DNA of 64,000 bases from an uncultured Verrucomicrobia subdivision 3 bacterium (GCA_903895255.1 CAITTG010000135.1:62001-126000), one strand, 5' to 3'. Positions 49,069 through 59,068 are shown, numbered from the stretch's first letter. Numbers and translations are program-made. Notes: generated by a model from the sequence alone, not told the origin.

Positions 49069-49980
49069 TCACCGCCAGAAACCCGCCACCCGCTGCAACC
49101 AGGCGAGCGGCCCCAGCCACTTCGGCTCATTTGCCGCGGGCCGGACGGACGGGCCGGGACACCGGGATTTGACCCGGCGTTGAATTTTTAATTCGGGCAC
49201 ATACCAGCATTGCCAGCCCAAGCGCCGCGCGGCCACCGCCAGGCAGTGGTCCACCAGGTCGGCCACGCCGGCCTGGCCCGCCGGGCGCACGTCCATCCCC
49301 GGGGCGGGAGCCGAGGCGATGCCCAGTAAAAGCTCCCGCCGAATGCACATGCCCGCGCCGGGCACGCAGCCCTCCTCGGCCGCGAGACACTGGCTGGTTT
49401 CGCCCAGGCAGGCAATACCCAACGCCGAGAGAGCGGTTAATTCCGGCAGCGGAACCGGGTCCGCTGCCCAACGCAGCAAAACCTGGCCGCCAATAATGCC
49501 CGCCCCAGCGTGCTCGTTAAATGCCCGGACGGCCGCCGCCAGAAAATCCGGCGCGGGCTGATGGTGCTCTTCGAGGAAACAAAGGAGGGATCCGCGGGCT
49601 TCGTGCGCCGCCCGGGCCCGGGCCCAGGCGCGGCCCGCCGTCGCCACCCGCACCACCCGGCCGCGATCACCAAAAAGTGCCGCGACCCGCCGGCTGGCCG
49701 GGGCACCCGCAGCGTCATTGCCCCCCAAAACCAGCACCAACAACTCCCACTGATGGGAAGGCAGCGTTTGCCGGCTTAAGGCGGACAACACCTCGTCCAC
49801 GCCGGCGCCGGCGTCACGCGTAGCCACACACACCGTGATGACCGGAGCGGCCAGATCCGGATCATTGCCGGGGCACGTCCCGGCACCCCAGGCGAACCGG
49901 CCGGCGGGGGCAGGACGGCGCGGCAAGGTGCGGCAATTCCGGCGGCCGGAACCGTGACGCAGTTTTCGATGGTTGCGCAT
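49069..49980 (-). CDS. Glycosyltransferase family 2-like protein
   Basis: A 303-residue GT-A fold enzyme. Nucleotide-sugar binding starts at VITVCVATRDAGAGVDEVLSALSRQ (about 48-71), followed by a RARAAHEARGSLLCFLEEHHQPAPDFL segment, an acceptor-loop region near GEEGC-like AAEEGCVPGAGMCIRRELL, and a C-terminal basic tail. The usual DXD is replaced by LEEHH, so catalytic competence is not certain. The product is unknown. The N-terminal 40 residues are Arg/Gly/Pro-rich and low-complexity, and the true start may be further downstream. Confidence 0.72.
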   Translation of the reverse strand: MRNHRKLRHGSGRRNCRTLPRRPAPAGRFAWGAGTCPGNDPDLAAPVITVCVATRDAGAGVDEVLSALSRQTLPSHQWELLVLVLGGNDAAGAPASRRVAALFGDRGRVVRVATAGRAWARARAAHEARGSLLCFLEEHHQPAPDFLAAAVRAFNEHAGAGIIGGQVLLRWAADPVPLPELTALSALGIACLGETSQCLAAEEGCVPGAGMCIRRELLLGIASAPAPGMDVRPAGQAGVADLVDHCLAVAARRLGWQCWYVPELKIQRRVKSRCPGPSVRPAANEPKWLGPLAWLQRVAGFWR

Positions 49981-50112
49981 GGCAGTATTAATGGGAGGAA
50001 GTCAACTGCTCATTGCCCGGGCAGTTGGAAAATCCACTCCTCCTTACTAACACCGGAACGCGCCGGCGGCCACCTGCCCTTTGGGGCGGCAAGCCTTTGC
50101 TCCAGAAAGCTT

Positions 50113-50379
50113 TTAGCGCACCAGAAAGAAAACCATGGCCGCCAAAACCAACACCGCCGTGAGCCACCAGAACCAGTGGATGCCCCGGGGCTTGGGGGAG
50201 CGGGAACCAAATTCACGATTCACAAAATCGTCGTACTCAAACGGCTCCGACGGCAAATCCAAGTGCTCCCCGGCCGCACTGTCCGACCAGCCAGTGCGCT
50301 CGTCCGCACCGCATTCCGGGCAGGCGCGGGCCCGCCGGGGAACTTCGGCGCCGCAGTTGGGACAAATCTCCGGGGTCAT
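50113..50379 (-). CDS. Small zinc-ribbon membrane protein
   Basis: An 88-residue protein with a zinc-ribbon (CPNCGAEVPRRARACPEC), a variable acidic middle and one C-terminal membrane helix (WFWWLTAVLVLAAMVFFLV). Such proteins are abundant and of unknown function. It lies 27 bases from the cutA stop and in the same direction, so it is probably the last gene of the rsmE-cutA run. Confidence 0.8.
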   Translation of the reverse strand: MTPEICPNCGAEVPRRARACPECGADERTGWSDSAAGEHLDLPSEPFEYDDFVNREFGSRSPKPRGIHWFWWLTAVLVLAAMVFFLVR

Positions 50380-50406
50380 GCGCGGGGTTATGCGGAAAGA
50401 GAGGGA

Positions 50407-50745
50407 TTATCCTTTGCCAGCCTTTACCGACCCCGCCAGCCAGCGCAGGTAGCGGGCGCTGCCCTGGGCCGGGGCAAGCACGAGAAATTCCGGGGTGTCA
50501 TAGGGATGGGCCGCCAAAATCAGTTTTTCCAAGGCCGCCAGCTTGGTTTTTTGGGTCTTCAGGATCAAGAGAACTTCCTGGGCCGACGCCAGTTTACCCT
50601 GCCACCAATAATGCGACTCGATTTTGGGCACCAGATTGACGCACGCAACCAACCGCGTGGTCAAGGCGCGGCTGGCCAGTGACCGGGCGGTTTTAAGGTC
50701 CGGGGCGGTGATCAGTACCAGGGAAAAGGACGTGGCGCTTTTCAT
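50407..50745 (-). CDS. cutA: CutA1 divalent-ion tolerance protein
   Basis: A 112-residue trimeric protein of the CutA1 family, with VLITAPDLKTARSLASRAL, ACVNLVPKIESHYWWQGKL and EVLLILKTQ. C-terminal family blocks include HPYDTPEFLVL. The original copper-tolerance role is disputed and its function is not settled. It is coupled to rsmE by a 4-base overlap. Confidence 0.93.
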   Translation of the reverse strand: MKSATSFSLVLITAPDLKTARSLASRALTTRLVACVNLVPKIESHYWWQGKLASAQEVLLILKTQKTKLAALEKLILAAHPYDTPEFLVLAPAQGSARYLRWLAGSVKAGKG

Positions 50746-51494
50746 GGGGTAAGGTTCAATTCGTAATTTAAAATTGAAAGACCGTAGATCGCCGCTGTCT
50801 CCACCCGCAGCACCAGCCGGCCCAGGGTGATCGGCTTCGCCCCGCCGGCCTGGATGGAGGCAACTTCGGCGGGCGTGAAGTCACCTTCCGGCCCGACCCA
50901 CACGCCGACATTTCCGGGGGCGCGGCCATGAGCCGCCAGATATTGTGACAGTACTTCCCGGGGATGGCGGCGCTCGGCCTGCAACGAGCCAATCAACGCC
51001 AGATCAAACCTCTCCGGACGGGCCAGATACTGGGGCAGCGACAGGGGGGCGGCCACGGAGGGCAGCCAGGCCGCGCCACTTTGCTTGATCGCTTCCACCG
51101 CCACTTGCTGCCACTTCTCGCGCTTGCTTTCCGCACCGTCCCCATCCAACTGGCTGACCACCCGTTCGGATAAAATGGGGATGACCCGGTGCGCGCCGAG
51201 CTCAACCGCTTTCTGAATAATCGACTCGATAATTTTCCCCTTGGGCAAGGCTTGGAGCAAGGTAATCTGGCATGGCGGCAGCGGAACGAACTGGCGTGCC
51301 GTGACTTTTAACCCCACCTCGGCGCGGGCCAGACCGGTCACCTCGCACACCAGGGAGTGTCCCGCGCCATCCAGCACCGTGACCGTTTCGCCACTGCGCA
51401 ATCGCAGGACGTGCAGGGCATGGTGGGCCTCGCGATCGGTGAGTCGCAATTGGTCCCCCGCACACTGGGCGGGCGGTAAGTAAAATCGGTGCAT
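50742..51494 (-). CDS. rsmE: 16S rRNA (uracil(1498)-N(3))-methyltransferase
   Basis: A 250-residue SPOUT methyltransferase that methylates U1498 of 16S rRNA. Features are a PUA-like N-terminal domain (REAHHALHVLRLRSGE), then QALPKGKIIESIIQKAVELG, VWVGPEGDFTPAEV and the knot ITLGRLVLRVETAAIYGL, which binds AdoMet. Length is normal. The ATG at 51494 (MHRFYLPP) is favoured over a longer reading. It starts a three-gene run with cutA and the zinc-ribbon protein. The upstream gap 51495-51814 contains AT-rich sequence at about 51632-51656 but no recognisable feature. Confidence 0.94.
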   Translation of the reverse strand: MHRFYLPPAQCAGDQLRLTDREAHHALHVLRLRSGETVTVLDGAGHSLVCEVTGLARAEVGLKVTARQFVPLPPCQITLLQALPKGKIIESIIQKAVELGAHRVIPILSERVVSQLDGDGAESKREKWQQVAVEAIKQSGAAWLPSVAAPLSLPQYLARPERFDLALIGSLQAERRHPREVLSQYLAAHGRAPGNVGVWVGPEGDFTPAEVASIQAGGAKPITLGRLVLRVETAAIYGLSILNYELNLTP

Positions 51495-51814
51495 AGGGTC
51501 GGGGGCGGATAATGATTTCTGGCCATGCCCCGCCGCCAGAACAGGGGAATACACCAAAAACCGGGCGGCGTCCAAACCAAAGACCCCTAACGGACAGGAA
51601 AGTCCTCCAGACAGTGCGAGTGCACAAAATTCAAATAAAATTGCACTAGATAAGGTTGAAGGTTTGGAGGGGCGCGGTTATGGTTTTGGGGAACCCATGA
51701 AATTGTTGTGCCGCAGCACCAACCGCTGCCGGAATTATCTGTTTAATTCCGGGGTGAACCGGGAACCCGCCCCCCATTGGCGGCATTGCGGACGACCGTT
51801 TTGACCTCCAACCT

Positions 51815-54800
51815 ATGAACATCGCATCCTCAACCACTCGATCACCCCACTGCGGCGGACGCCGGACCCTGGCCACGTATGCCGGCCTGGCGCTGGCGCT
51901 GCTCGGCCTGCAAACTGGTTTCGCCCAGCAATCATTACCGTTTTACGAACCTTTCCCAAACACCTATGTAAACGGGGAGTATCTGGGCAGCGCCACCGGG
52001 GTTTCCGGAAGCACCAGCGGCGGCAGCAGCGGGCTTAACTGGAATATTGGCAACAGCCTGAGCAGTTCCTGCGCCCGCGTGCAGGCCTATGCGGCCCTGC
52101 AATATCCCAGTCTGGTCAACACGGATGCCACCGCCCAGTCTTATGGGTTGTCCTCCTATTACAAAGACACGAGTTCCGCGAAGGATCGCGGCGTGACCCT
52201 GACGATCACGGCGGGCCAGACCTTGTATGCCTCGTGCCTGGTCAATTTTCAATACTACACCAACACCACCACCTATCCGGCGCCGTTTTTCGGCCTGGGC
52301 CCCGGCACCAGTGTGAACCAAAGCGGCGCGGTGGTTTATTACAACGCGGCCGGACAGTTGTTAATCGCCAAAAACTCCCTCACCCCGGCGACCAACACCA
52401 CCTATTCCCTGAACACCTCGAACACCCATCTGGTGGTGATCCGCTACAAATACAACCCGGGCGCGCCGGACGAGGTGGCCTTGTGGCTGGACCCAACCGC
52501 GCTGGGCAATAATGGCAACGTACCCGCGCCCACGATCAGCACCACCAACAACGCCAACATCGCCTCGTTTGGGAATGTGGCCTATTTCCAACTGGCCAAT
52601 CCTTCCGTGTTCTTCCTTGATGAAGTCCGGGTGGGTTACAACTGGGCCGACGTGACGCCGACCAACGCGGCGCCCGGGAAAATCTACACGGTTTCCGGCG
52701 GCGGCTCCGGCTGCGCGGGCGACAGCTTTTCGATTAATTTAAACGGCTCGGATGCCGGGCTGACTTATAATCTCTATACCAATGGCGTTTTCAATGGCAC
52801 CTCGGTGGCGGGCACCGGCTCGGCCATTTCGTTTGCCGGCCAGAATGCCACGGCCCTCTACACCGTGCTCGCGACCAACTCGACCTCCGGCGGAGCCGCC
52901 TGGATGAGCGGCAGCGCCGCCATCACCGTGCTCTCGCTGCCGAACATCTCCACCCAGCCCTCCCCGGTGGTGGTGGCAACGAATGGGCTGGCGGCCTTCA
53001 CGGTCGGTTCCACGGGTGCGGGTCTCAATTACCAATGGTACCGCAACGGGGTGGCGCTGACGGATGGGGGCCATATTTCCGGTTCCCAAACGGCGACACT
53101 GGTGATTTCACCGGCCACCACGTCGGATGCCGCGACCAAGGCCAACGGTTATTTTGTGATTGTCGCAAACCGTTGCGGCAACGGTGTGATTTCCATCACC
53201 AACAGCCTGACGCTGGACAAGGCGGCCAATCTGGTCTGGTACGGCGATGGCGTCTCCAACCTCTGGGATCTGGCCACCTCCACGAATTGGAACTACAACT
53301 CGGATTTGGGCTATCCCACCAACGTGTTTAACTTTGGCGACTATGTGACCTTTGATGACACCACCGGCAACAACGCAGTGGTGCTGGCCAACGCCAATTT
53401 GAGTCCGGCCCAGGTCACCATCAACGGCACCCTGAATTACACCTTCACCGGCGGCACCTTGACCGGCAATGGTTCCATCGTGATGAACGATTCCGGCACG
53501 CTAAGCTTGAACATTGCCAACAATCAAACAGGTGGCATTACCGCCAGCAACGGTATCGTGTCGATCGGGACCACGGCGGCACTGGGCTTTGGCCCCATCA
53601 CCCTGATGGGCGGACAATTGAACGAGCCGGGCACCGGGCTAATCACCATTACCAACACACTGGTTGTGGCGGGCCCCGGCGGCGTGCTGGGCATCAACAG
53701 CCCCGGCGGCCAGCCGCTGGTCCTCACCGCCCCGCCAGTGGGTACGAGTGGGACACTGACGCTGCAAAACGTAACGACCAAAAACGCGTCCACGGCGTAC
53801 GCCGAGTTCACCGCCACCAATTTCACCTTCAATTTGCCCGTCTCCTTGTTGAACGGCAGCGGCACCATGCTGCTGGGCGGGTTCAACACCAGCGGCACCC
53901 AAACCTGGAATGGGGTCATCTCCGACGCCGGCATGGTCTGGCGGAATGGCAGCGGCGGGACGACGGTGTTAAACAATACGAACACTTATTCCGGTGTCAC
54001 CAAACTCTCGAGCGGCAGCATTGGCGTGGGCTCCAGCACGGTTGAAAGTGCACCGCCGACGATCGATGCCGGGCCATTGGGCGTCGGGACGTTCACCATC
54101 GACACGGGCACGGCGGCGATCGCCCTGTTTGCCATGGGCGGCCCGCAGACTGTGTCCAATCCGGTCAATTATGCCAGCACAAACATCGGCTCCACCCTGG
54201 TCATCAAAGGCAACAATAATTTGACCCTCGCGGGCGGCTTCGACCTGAGCGGCACCAATCGCGTGATTCAGACGGACAACACGGGTGCCACGGTGTTATC
54301 CGGCGTCATCACTGACGATGGCTTGGCCAATGGTTTGACCAAAACCGGCACTGGCCGGTTGTATCTCGACGGCGTCAACACCTTTACCGGCGCATTAACC
54401 AACAGTGCCGGGATACTGGCCGGCAGCGGGACCGTCAGCGGCCCGGTGGTGGTGCTCACGGGGGCCACGCTCGGCGCGGGGGATGATGGCTCGATTCCCG
54501 GAACGTTCACCCTCAGCGCGGGCTTGAGCTTGAGCGGGAATGTTTATGCGCGCGTCAACAAATCCCAGGCACAGTCGAATGACGTCATCGCGGTGACCGG
54601 GACACTGGCCAACGCGGGAACGGGAACCGTGACCGTGACCAATGCGGGACCGGCTTTGAATGTCGGCGATTCCTTCACCCTGTTCAGCGGACCGGTTACG
54701 GGCGGCGCGGCACTGACGGTCAGCGGGGCGGGCGTAACCTGGAACAACCACCTGGCAACCGATGGCGGTATCACCGTGGCCACCATTATTCCCACCCTGC

Positions 54801-55030
54801 CCCCGGTGTTCTTCGGCACTGTCTTGAGCGGCACGAATATCGTGTCCGGAGTGAGTAATGGGGCGGCGGGCAGCACCTACTATGTGCTGGCCTCCACCAA
54901 CCTCAACTTGCCGCGGGCGAGCTGGACGCCGATTGCCACGAACGTTTATCCCAGTGGCATCTTCTATCTGACCAACCCGATCACGCCCGGGGTGAGCAGC
55001 CGGTTCTATCTGTTGTCACCGACCCCTTAA
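51815..55030 (+). CDS. Secreted autotransporter-associated repeat protein with Ig-like domains
   Basis: A 1071-residue exported protein. A signal peptide (YAGLALALLGLQTGFAQQ) leads to a glycan-binding-like domain (about 45-290) with YNWADVTP, then Ig-like segments (YQWYRNGVALTDGG). A long set of autotransporter-associated beta-strand repeats follows (WNGVISDAG, NTNTYSGVTKL, GTGRLYLDGVNTFTG). The C-terminus ends RFYLLSPTP and has YYVLASTNLNLPRASWTPI, the recurring module of this window. It lacks a transporter beta-barrel, so the name reflects repeat similarity only. A strong terminator follows. Confidence 0.82.
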   Translation: MNIASSTTRSPHCGGRRTLATYAGLALALLGLQTGFAQQSLPFYEPFPNTYVNGEYLGSATGVSGSTSGGSSGLNWNIGNSLSSSCARVQAYAALQYPSLVNTDATAQSYGLSSYYKDTSSAKDRGVTLTITAGQTLYASCLVNFQYYTNTTTYPAPFFGLGPGTSVNQSGAVVYYNAAGQLLIAKNSLTPATNTTYSLNTSNTHLVVIRYKYNPGAPDEVALWLDPTALGNNGNVPAPTISTTNNANIASFGNVAYFQLANPSVFFLDEVRVGYNWADVTPTNAAPGKIYTVSGGGSGCAGDSFSINLNGSDAGLTYNLYTNGVFNGTSVAGTGSAISFAGQNATALYTVLATNSTSGGAAWMSGSAAITVLSLPNISTQPSPVVVATNGLAAFTVGSTGAGLNYQWYRNGVALTDGGHISGSQTATLVISPATTSDAATKANGYFVIVANRCGNGVISITNSLTLDKAANLVWYGDGVSNLWDLATSTNWNYNSDLGYPTNVFNFGDYVTFDDTTGNNAVVLANANLSPAQVTINGTLNYTFTGGTLTGNGSIVMNDSGTLSLNIANNQTGGITASNGIVSIGTTAALGFGPITLMGGQLNEPGTGLITITNTLVVAGPGGVLGINSPGGQPLVLTAPPVGTSGTLTLQNVTTKNASTAYAEFTATNFTFNLPVSLLNGSGTMLLGGFNTSGTQTWNGVISDAGMVWRNGSGGTTVLNNTNTYSGVTKLSSGSIGVGSSTVESAPPTIDAGPLGVGTFTIDTGTAAIALFAMGGPQTVSNPVNYASTNIGSTLVIKGNNNLTLAGGFDLSGTNRVIQTDNTGATVLSGVITDDGLANGLTKTGTGRLYLDGVNTFTGALTNSAGILAGSGTVSGPVVVLTGATLGAGDDGSIPGTFTLSAGLSLSGNVYARVNKSQAQSNDVIAVTGTLANAGTGTVTVTNAGPALNVGDSFTLFSGPVTGGAALTVSGAGVTWNNHLATDGGITVATIIPTLPPVFFGTVLSGTNIVSGVSNGAAGSTYYVLASTNLNLPRASWTPIATNVYPSGIFYLTNPITPGVSSRFYLLSPTP

Positions 55031-55070
55031 GCCCGGTGGCTCTGGTTAAGACCGGGGCGGGTATTTCGCA

Positions 55071-55107
55071 AAAACCTGGCAGCTCCGCAAGGGCTGCCAG
55101 GTTTTTT
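55071..55107 (+). terminator. Rho-independent terminator
   Basis: AACCTGGCAG pairs perfectly with CTGCCAGGTT across an 11-base loop and runs into TTTTTT. It begins about 40 bases after the stop of the autotransporter-type gene. The following 55108-55406 interval is AT-rich at its right end and may hold the promoter of the next gene, but no other feature is seen. Confidence 0.93.
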
Positions 55108-55406
55108 GCGTGCGGCCGGACGGTGGGTGACAGGGCTGAGGGCGGCGCTTGCGGCAGAGCAGGCCTCGCCGGTTTCGAGCGGTTCAGAAAGCGGTACCCC
55201 ATGAGATGGACAATGGCGGATAGCAGATAGCGCCCCACTCAAGGTTGCCGCATTGCAAACGCATTGCGTTATGATTGCAAACCACTGTCAAATAGATTGT
55301 TTTAGCGATAAAAACTGATAAAATCGATAAACGGGAGTCTAAAAAACTTGGCACGGCAGATGCTCTTAATCCGGCAGATAGTAAACCAAAACAAAAAATT
55401 AAAATT

Positions 55407-56285
55407 ATGAAAAACCTGCTCACCGCCTCCGCCCTCGCCATCATTGCCACTGGTCTCCACGCCCAAGTGGCCGACCCCATTCAATCGACCGCCTCGCCGT
55501 ACAGCCTGCCGGTGGCCGGCACCGTCATGCAAGCCGGTTCGGATGCGGCATCCGCCAGTTTTGACAAAAACGTGCTACCGGAAGCCTTGCAGTTTATCAA
55601 AAGCGCCCTGCCGGAAGGCGTGAACAACACGAAAAGCACTGCCTTTGAAATCGACCCGAGCAAAATCGTGCTGGCCACGTCGCAGGATGTGACGGCCACC
55701 TTTATCTATGAAGGCGCGGCCTATCACAATTCCGTGGGTTTTGATGCCATCGCCCCCGGCCAGACCGACCCGCTGAACAGTTGGAACGAGGTCACGTCGT
55801 CCACGGCGGCCCTGATTTTTCCGGATGCCTCCAGCGGTTCGAGCGGTTATCAGGAAGCGGATTCCATTCCCGGCGTGCGCACGGCCAGCCAGCCCCTCCT
55901 GCCTGGTGACTTTGAAAACATCGGCAAGTTCGCGGCGGGCACCAAGCTCGACTTTTTCTTGTTGTCCAACGGCGCGAATAATTACTGGGCGAACACCTTC
56001 TCCACGCAGGAGGCTTTGAACTCGGACGGCTTCACGCAGCATGTTGCCAGCTTCACTCCGCAGATCTTTGCCGTGCCCCAACTCAACAGCCCCTATATTT
56101 TCTTGTCGTTTGAAGATTTGTACGGTGGCGGGGACAAAGATATCAATGACACCATCATCGCCTTGAACGTGGGCACCGCCACCGTCCACAGCCTGCTGGC
56201 CACGCCGGAACCAAGCATGACAGCCTCCTTGGTGGGTTTTCTGGGGCTGGCGTTCGTGGTGGGTCGCAAGAAACTGGTGGGCTAA
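55407..56285 (+). CDS. DUF4114 PEP-CTERM protein
   Basis: A 292-residue exported protein with a signal peptide (LLTASALAIIATGLHAQ). A DUF4114-type domain in the middle (TFIYEGAAYHNSVGFDAI, ISLNNDT-like YGGGDKDINDTIIALNVG) and a C-terminal PEP-CTERM signal (TPEPSMTASLVGFLGLAFVVGRKK) complete it. The PEP motif, hydrophobic helix and basic tail are recognised by an exosortase, which sorts such proteins to the cell surface or matrix. No exosortase gene is in the window. A bidirectional-looking terminator follows. Confidence 0.88.
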   Translation: MKNLLTASALAIIATGLHAQVADPIQSTASPYSLPVAGTVMQAGSDAASASFDKNVLPEALQFIKSALPEGVNNTKSTAFEIDPSKIVLATSQDVTATFIYEGAAYHNSVGFDAIAPGQTDPLNSWNEVTSSTAALIFPDASSGSSGYQEADSIPGVRTASQPLLPGDFENIGKFAAGTKLDFFLLSNGANNYWANTFSTQEALNSDGFTQHVASFTPQIFAVPQLNSPYIFLSFEDLYGGGDKDINDTIIALNVGTATVHSLLATPEPSMTASLVGFLGLAFVVGRKKLVG

Positions 56286-56306
56286 CCTCGACGGGGAAAG
56301 ATTCGA

Positions 56307-56345
56307 AACAACCGGTGGATTTCTTGAATCCGCCGGTTGTTTGCT
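56307..56345 (+). terminator. Likely bidirectional terminator
   Basis: AACAACCGGTGGATT pairs (one G-T wobble) with AATCCGCCGGTTGTT over a 5-base loop, with TTGCTTTCGTTTT after it. It lies between the convergent PEP-CTERM gene and the DUF5060 glycosidase. Confidence 0.8.
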
Positions 56346-56351
56346 TTCGTT

Positions 56352-57980
56352 TTAATGGTTCGCTTCGCCGGGGATGATCTTAAAGGCCAGATCTTCCTGA
56401 TCAGAGGGCGGGATCGCCGCCGCAATTGAGCCATCGGTGACCATAATCCGATTGGTGGAAAATACCGTGCCGGTTTCGCAATTCCACCATTCCAGCCGGT
56501 AAGCTCGGTGGTGAAGGCCCGATACTTCCAAGTTCTGGCCGGCGAAGTTGCCGGTGAGCCAGCCGAAAGTAAGCTGATCGCTGGTAATGCCATAGGCCTG
56601 CGCACCCGCCACCCGGACGACGGCCTGGGCGGGCGCGGTAAGTCGCGCGAAATCGATCCTTGCAATGAAGCGGTTAAAGGGTGCGTACTGCGAAGCGGCA
56701 TTGGTGCTCCAGCCTTGATTGAAGGACCATAGCAGGGGCGTGACCGCCAGGCCGGAAGCCAGCCCGGTCCAGATTTTCCGATGGTTCAGATTGCCTTTAC
56801 GGTCCAGGCCCATTTCACCCATGAGACAGGGCTGGTCATAGTGATTCCATAATTTCTGGGCGGTCGTGGCAATATTCTGCACCGAGTAATCGCCATAAAT
56901 TTCGGTATTGGATAGATTATTCACCTGGTTTCCGTGGTCCCAGAAATCACCATGCGAGGCGGTGGTGGGATGTTGAAACGGATCGTTGGTTTTAAAAAAC
57001 CGGGCAATTTGGGTGGCCCACTCATTGGCCGCCGCCTCGTCGTCCCGCCAGCCACTGGTGCCGGAAATTTCATCGATGGTTTGCCAGCCGGCCAGGGCCG
57101 GGCTGTAACCCCAGCGGGCGATGATGTAGCGGTACATTTTTTCCTGCAGCGCCCAGGCATTGGTATCCCCATAAAAGGCCTGGGAGGTGGTGATGGTGTG
57201 GTAGGGGTTGAGGTCCCAGCGGGCCGGCCAGCCACCCATGTTCTCACACAGGTAATCATGCGGCCAGATGACCAGGATCATGCCCAAGCCGCGCGCTTCC
57301 GACTCGGTGATGAGTTCGTCGATGCGCCGGCACTTGCCCTGATCGTAATGGCCCAAGCCAGAAGCCAGGGATTCAATCAGGTTGTTGCCCCCGCCCTGGT
57401 CGTAGGTGCCGTTCCAATAGACATAGAGATTGAAGCCCAGCGCGCGCATCTGGTCAAAGCCGGCGGTGGTGTTGCTCCAGGGATAACACGCGCCGACCCC
57501 ATAAAAGGAGGTGCCGTCATCCTGAATCAAATAGCGATGGTTCGGCGCGACGCGGACCCAGCCATGATTGGTGGAGGCCACACAGGTGAATTGACCGGCG
57601 GCGGCGCGCACACGACCGCTGGCGTCACACGCTCGCACTACGTAGGACCAGCGGCCGGTTTGGTTGGGGGCGAAACGAATTTTCCATTGGGTTCCGTCAA
57701 AAAATCCATTAACCCGCCAAACTTTGGGCGGCGGAGATTTGTGCCAGAAGGATCGCGTGGTCGGGGCGGTGAATTCGGCGCTTAAATCAATTTGATCCGG
57801 GTCAAACGCGTTGGTGAAAGCCGCGGTAAGTCCGATGGTGAGTTCCAATTTTTCATAGCGGCCCACCTGGTTGGCATTGGGGCTCACCGAGTTGATGACG
57901 GGAGCGGCCCGGAGCCCGCAGACAGCGAGCATTGCGAGCAGAACCGAAATCCCGGCGGCGCGTAGAGAGTTCAAGGTCAT
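56352..57980 (-). CDS. DUF5060 domain-containing glycoside hydrolase (GH5/DUF4038-like)
   Basis: A 542-residue exported enzyme with a signal peptide (AAGISVLLAMLAVCGLRAAP) and an N-terminal DUF5060 beta-sandwich (about 40-130, VGRYEKLELTIGL, WRVNGFFDG). A TIM-barrel follows with GVGACYPWSN, the likely acid/base Glu in WQTIDEISG and the likely nucleophile Glu in CLMGEMGLDRKG. A C-terminal beta domain ends the chain. The frame opens at a TTG at 58025; the ATG at 57980 precedes the signal peptide. Substrate is unknown, but plant or algal polysaccharide is plausible. Confidence 0.78.
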   Translation of the reverse strand: MTLNSLRAAGISVLLAMLAVCGLRAAPVINSVSPNANQVGRYEKLELTIGLTAAFTNAFDPDQIDLSAEFTAPTTRSFWHKSPPPKVWRVNGFFDGTQWKIRFAPNQTGRWSYVVRACDASGRVRAAAGQFTCVASTNHGWVRVAPNHRYLIQDDGTSFYGVGACYPWSNTTAGFDQMRALGFNLYVYWNGTYDQGGGNNLIESLASGLGHYDQGKCRRIDELITESEARGLGMILVIWPHDYLCENMGGWPARWDLNPYHTITTSQAFYGDTNAWALQEKMYRYIIARWGYSPALAGWQTIDEISGTSGWRDDEAAANEWATQIARFFKTNDPFQHPTTASHGDFWDHGNQVNNLSNTEIYGDYSVQNIATTAQKLWNHYDQPCLMGEMGLDRKGNLNHRKIWTGLASGLAVTPLLWSFNQGWSTNAASQYAPFNRFIARIDFARLTAPAQAVVRVAGAQAYGITSDQLTFGWLTGNFAGQNLEVSGLHHRAYRLEWWNCETGTVFSTNRIMVTDGSIAAAIPPSDQEDLAFKIIPGEANH

Positions 57981-58069
57981 TGGCATTAATGCCTGACGAT
58001 GCGCCATCCGTCTGCGGGAAGTCAACCCCGGCCCCGGACAAAAAGCAGGGGCTTGACAGAAATTAAGTT

Positions 58070-58798
58070 TTATTTATCGAAGAACTGCACTTTGCCGGTC
58101 TCCAAATCGTACATGCCACCTACGAGTACGATCTGGCCCTGATCCAGCATGTCCCGTAGCACCGGGCTGCGTTCCCGAATTTGCTGTTCCACCAGGCGAA
58201 CATTGGCGGCCGAGACCTGATCCACGAAGTCATAATTTTTCGAGGTGCGTGGTTGCACCTCGGCGGGCACGGCGTCGATGGCCGGCTTGATTTTGGCCAG
58301 CAACCCGGTGAGATTACCGAGGTTGACGTCATCCACCGCCCCTTTGATGGCCCCGCAATTGGAATGGCCAATGACGGCGATGAGCTTGGCCCCGGAAACT
58401 TTGCAGGCGAATTCCATGCTGCCGAGGATATCGTCGTTCAAGACATTGCCGGCCACGCGAGCACTGAAGAGATCGCCAATACCCTGGTCAAACACCATTT
58501 CCACGGGTTGCCGGGAATCCAGGCAACTGAGGACCACCGCAATGGGATACTGGCCTTTGGCCGTGGCATGAACTTCAGCCGGCAGATTGCGCCCCAGCGG
58601 CGTGCCGGCGACAAACCGGGCGTTGCCCGCGCGCAATTCCGCCAGCGCCTGCGCCGGGGTCAGGGCGGCTTGTTCCGCTTGGGTGCGCGGGGGCGGCGCG
58701 GTGGGGGCGGGGGCCATACAGCGCGGCGAGGCGCAGCCAGCGAGCATGGACAAGGCCATCAAGGCCAGCAGTTTAAAGATGGTGTTTGGCGTTTTCAT
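58070..58798 (-). CDS. Beta-class carbonic anhydrase, lipoprotein
   Basis: A 242-residue carbonic anhydrase that interconverts CO2 and bicarbonate. The zinc ligands and active-site residues are VLSCLDSRQP (Cys, and the Asp-Arg dyad) and GHSNCGAIKG (His, Cys), with VAGNV between. A lipoprotein signal (LLALMALSMLAGC, Cys22) and a Pro-rich linker precede the domain, indicating a periplasmic or outer-membrane enzyme. Most beta-class enzymes are cytoplasmic. The ATG at 58798 was preferred to an extension to 58966. Confidence 0.9.
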   Translation of the reverse strand: MKTPNTIFKLLALMALSMLAGCASPRCMAPAPTAPPPRTQAEQAALTPAQALAELRAGNARFVAGTPLGRNLPAEVHATAKGQYPIAVVLSCLDSRQPVEMVFDQGIGDLFSARVAGNVLNDDILGSMEFACKVSGAKLIAVIGHSNCGAIKGAVDDVNLGNLTGLLAKIKPAIDAVPAEVQPRTSKNYDFVDQVSAANVRLVEQQIRERSPVLRDMLDQGQIVLVGGMYDLETGKVQFFDK

Positions 58799-59068
58799 GT
58801 CAGGCAAAGATGATTCTACGCGCGTTTTAAATTTTGTAAAGTGGAGGTTGGACAAAGGTGCATCTGCAATGCCCACCACTGAGGCAAGGCAGGCGGCGCA
58901 GCCAACCAAACCCGTCTGCCTCCGACTGGCGGAAGCCACTCCGGGAATTGGGCAAAAGGCCTGCAAAATGAATCAGCTACCCCCGTTTTGCACCAAGGAT
59001 GACTTTTTTTGGGGGGCGGGCGTCAACCGGCTTTGCTTCAGCAAAGATGATGAGTTACATTACGGATC

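Noticed and set aside
58799..58966. Upstream extension of carbonic anhydrase
   Set aside because: It would bury the lipobox; the ATG at 58798 gives the signal sequence at the N-terminus.
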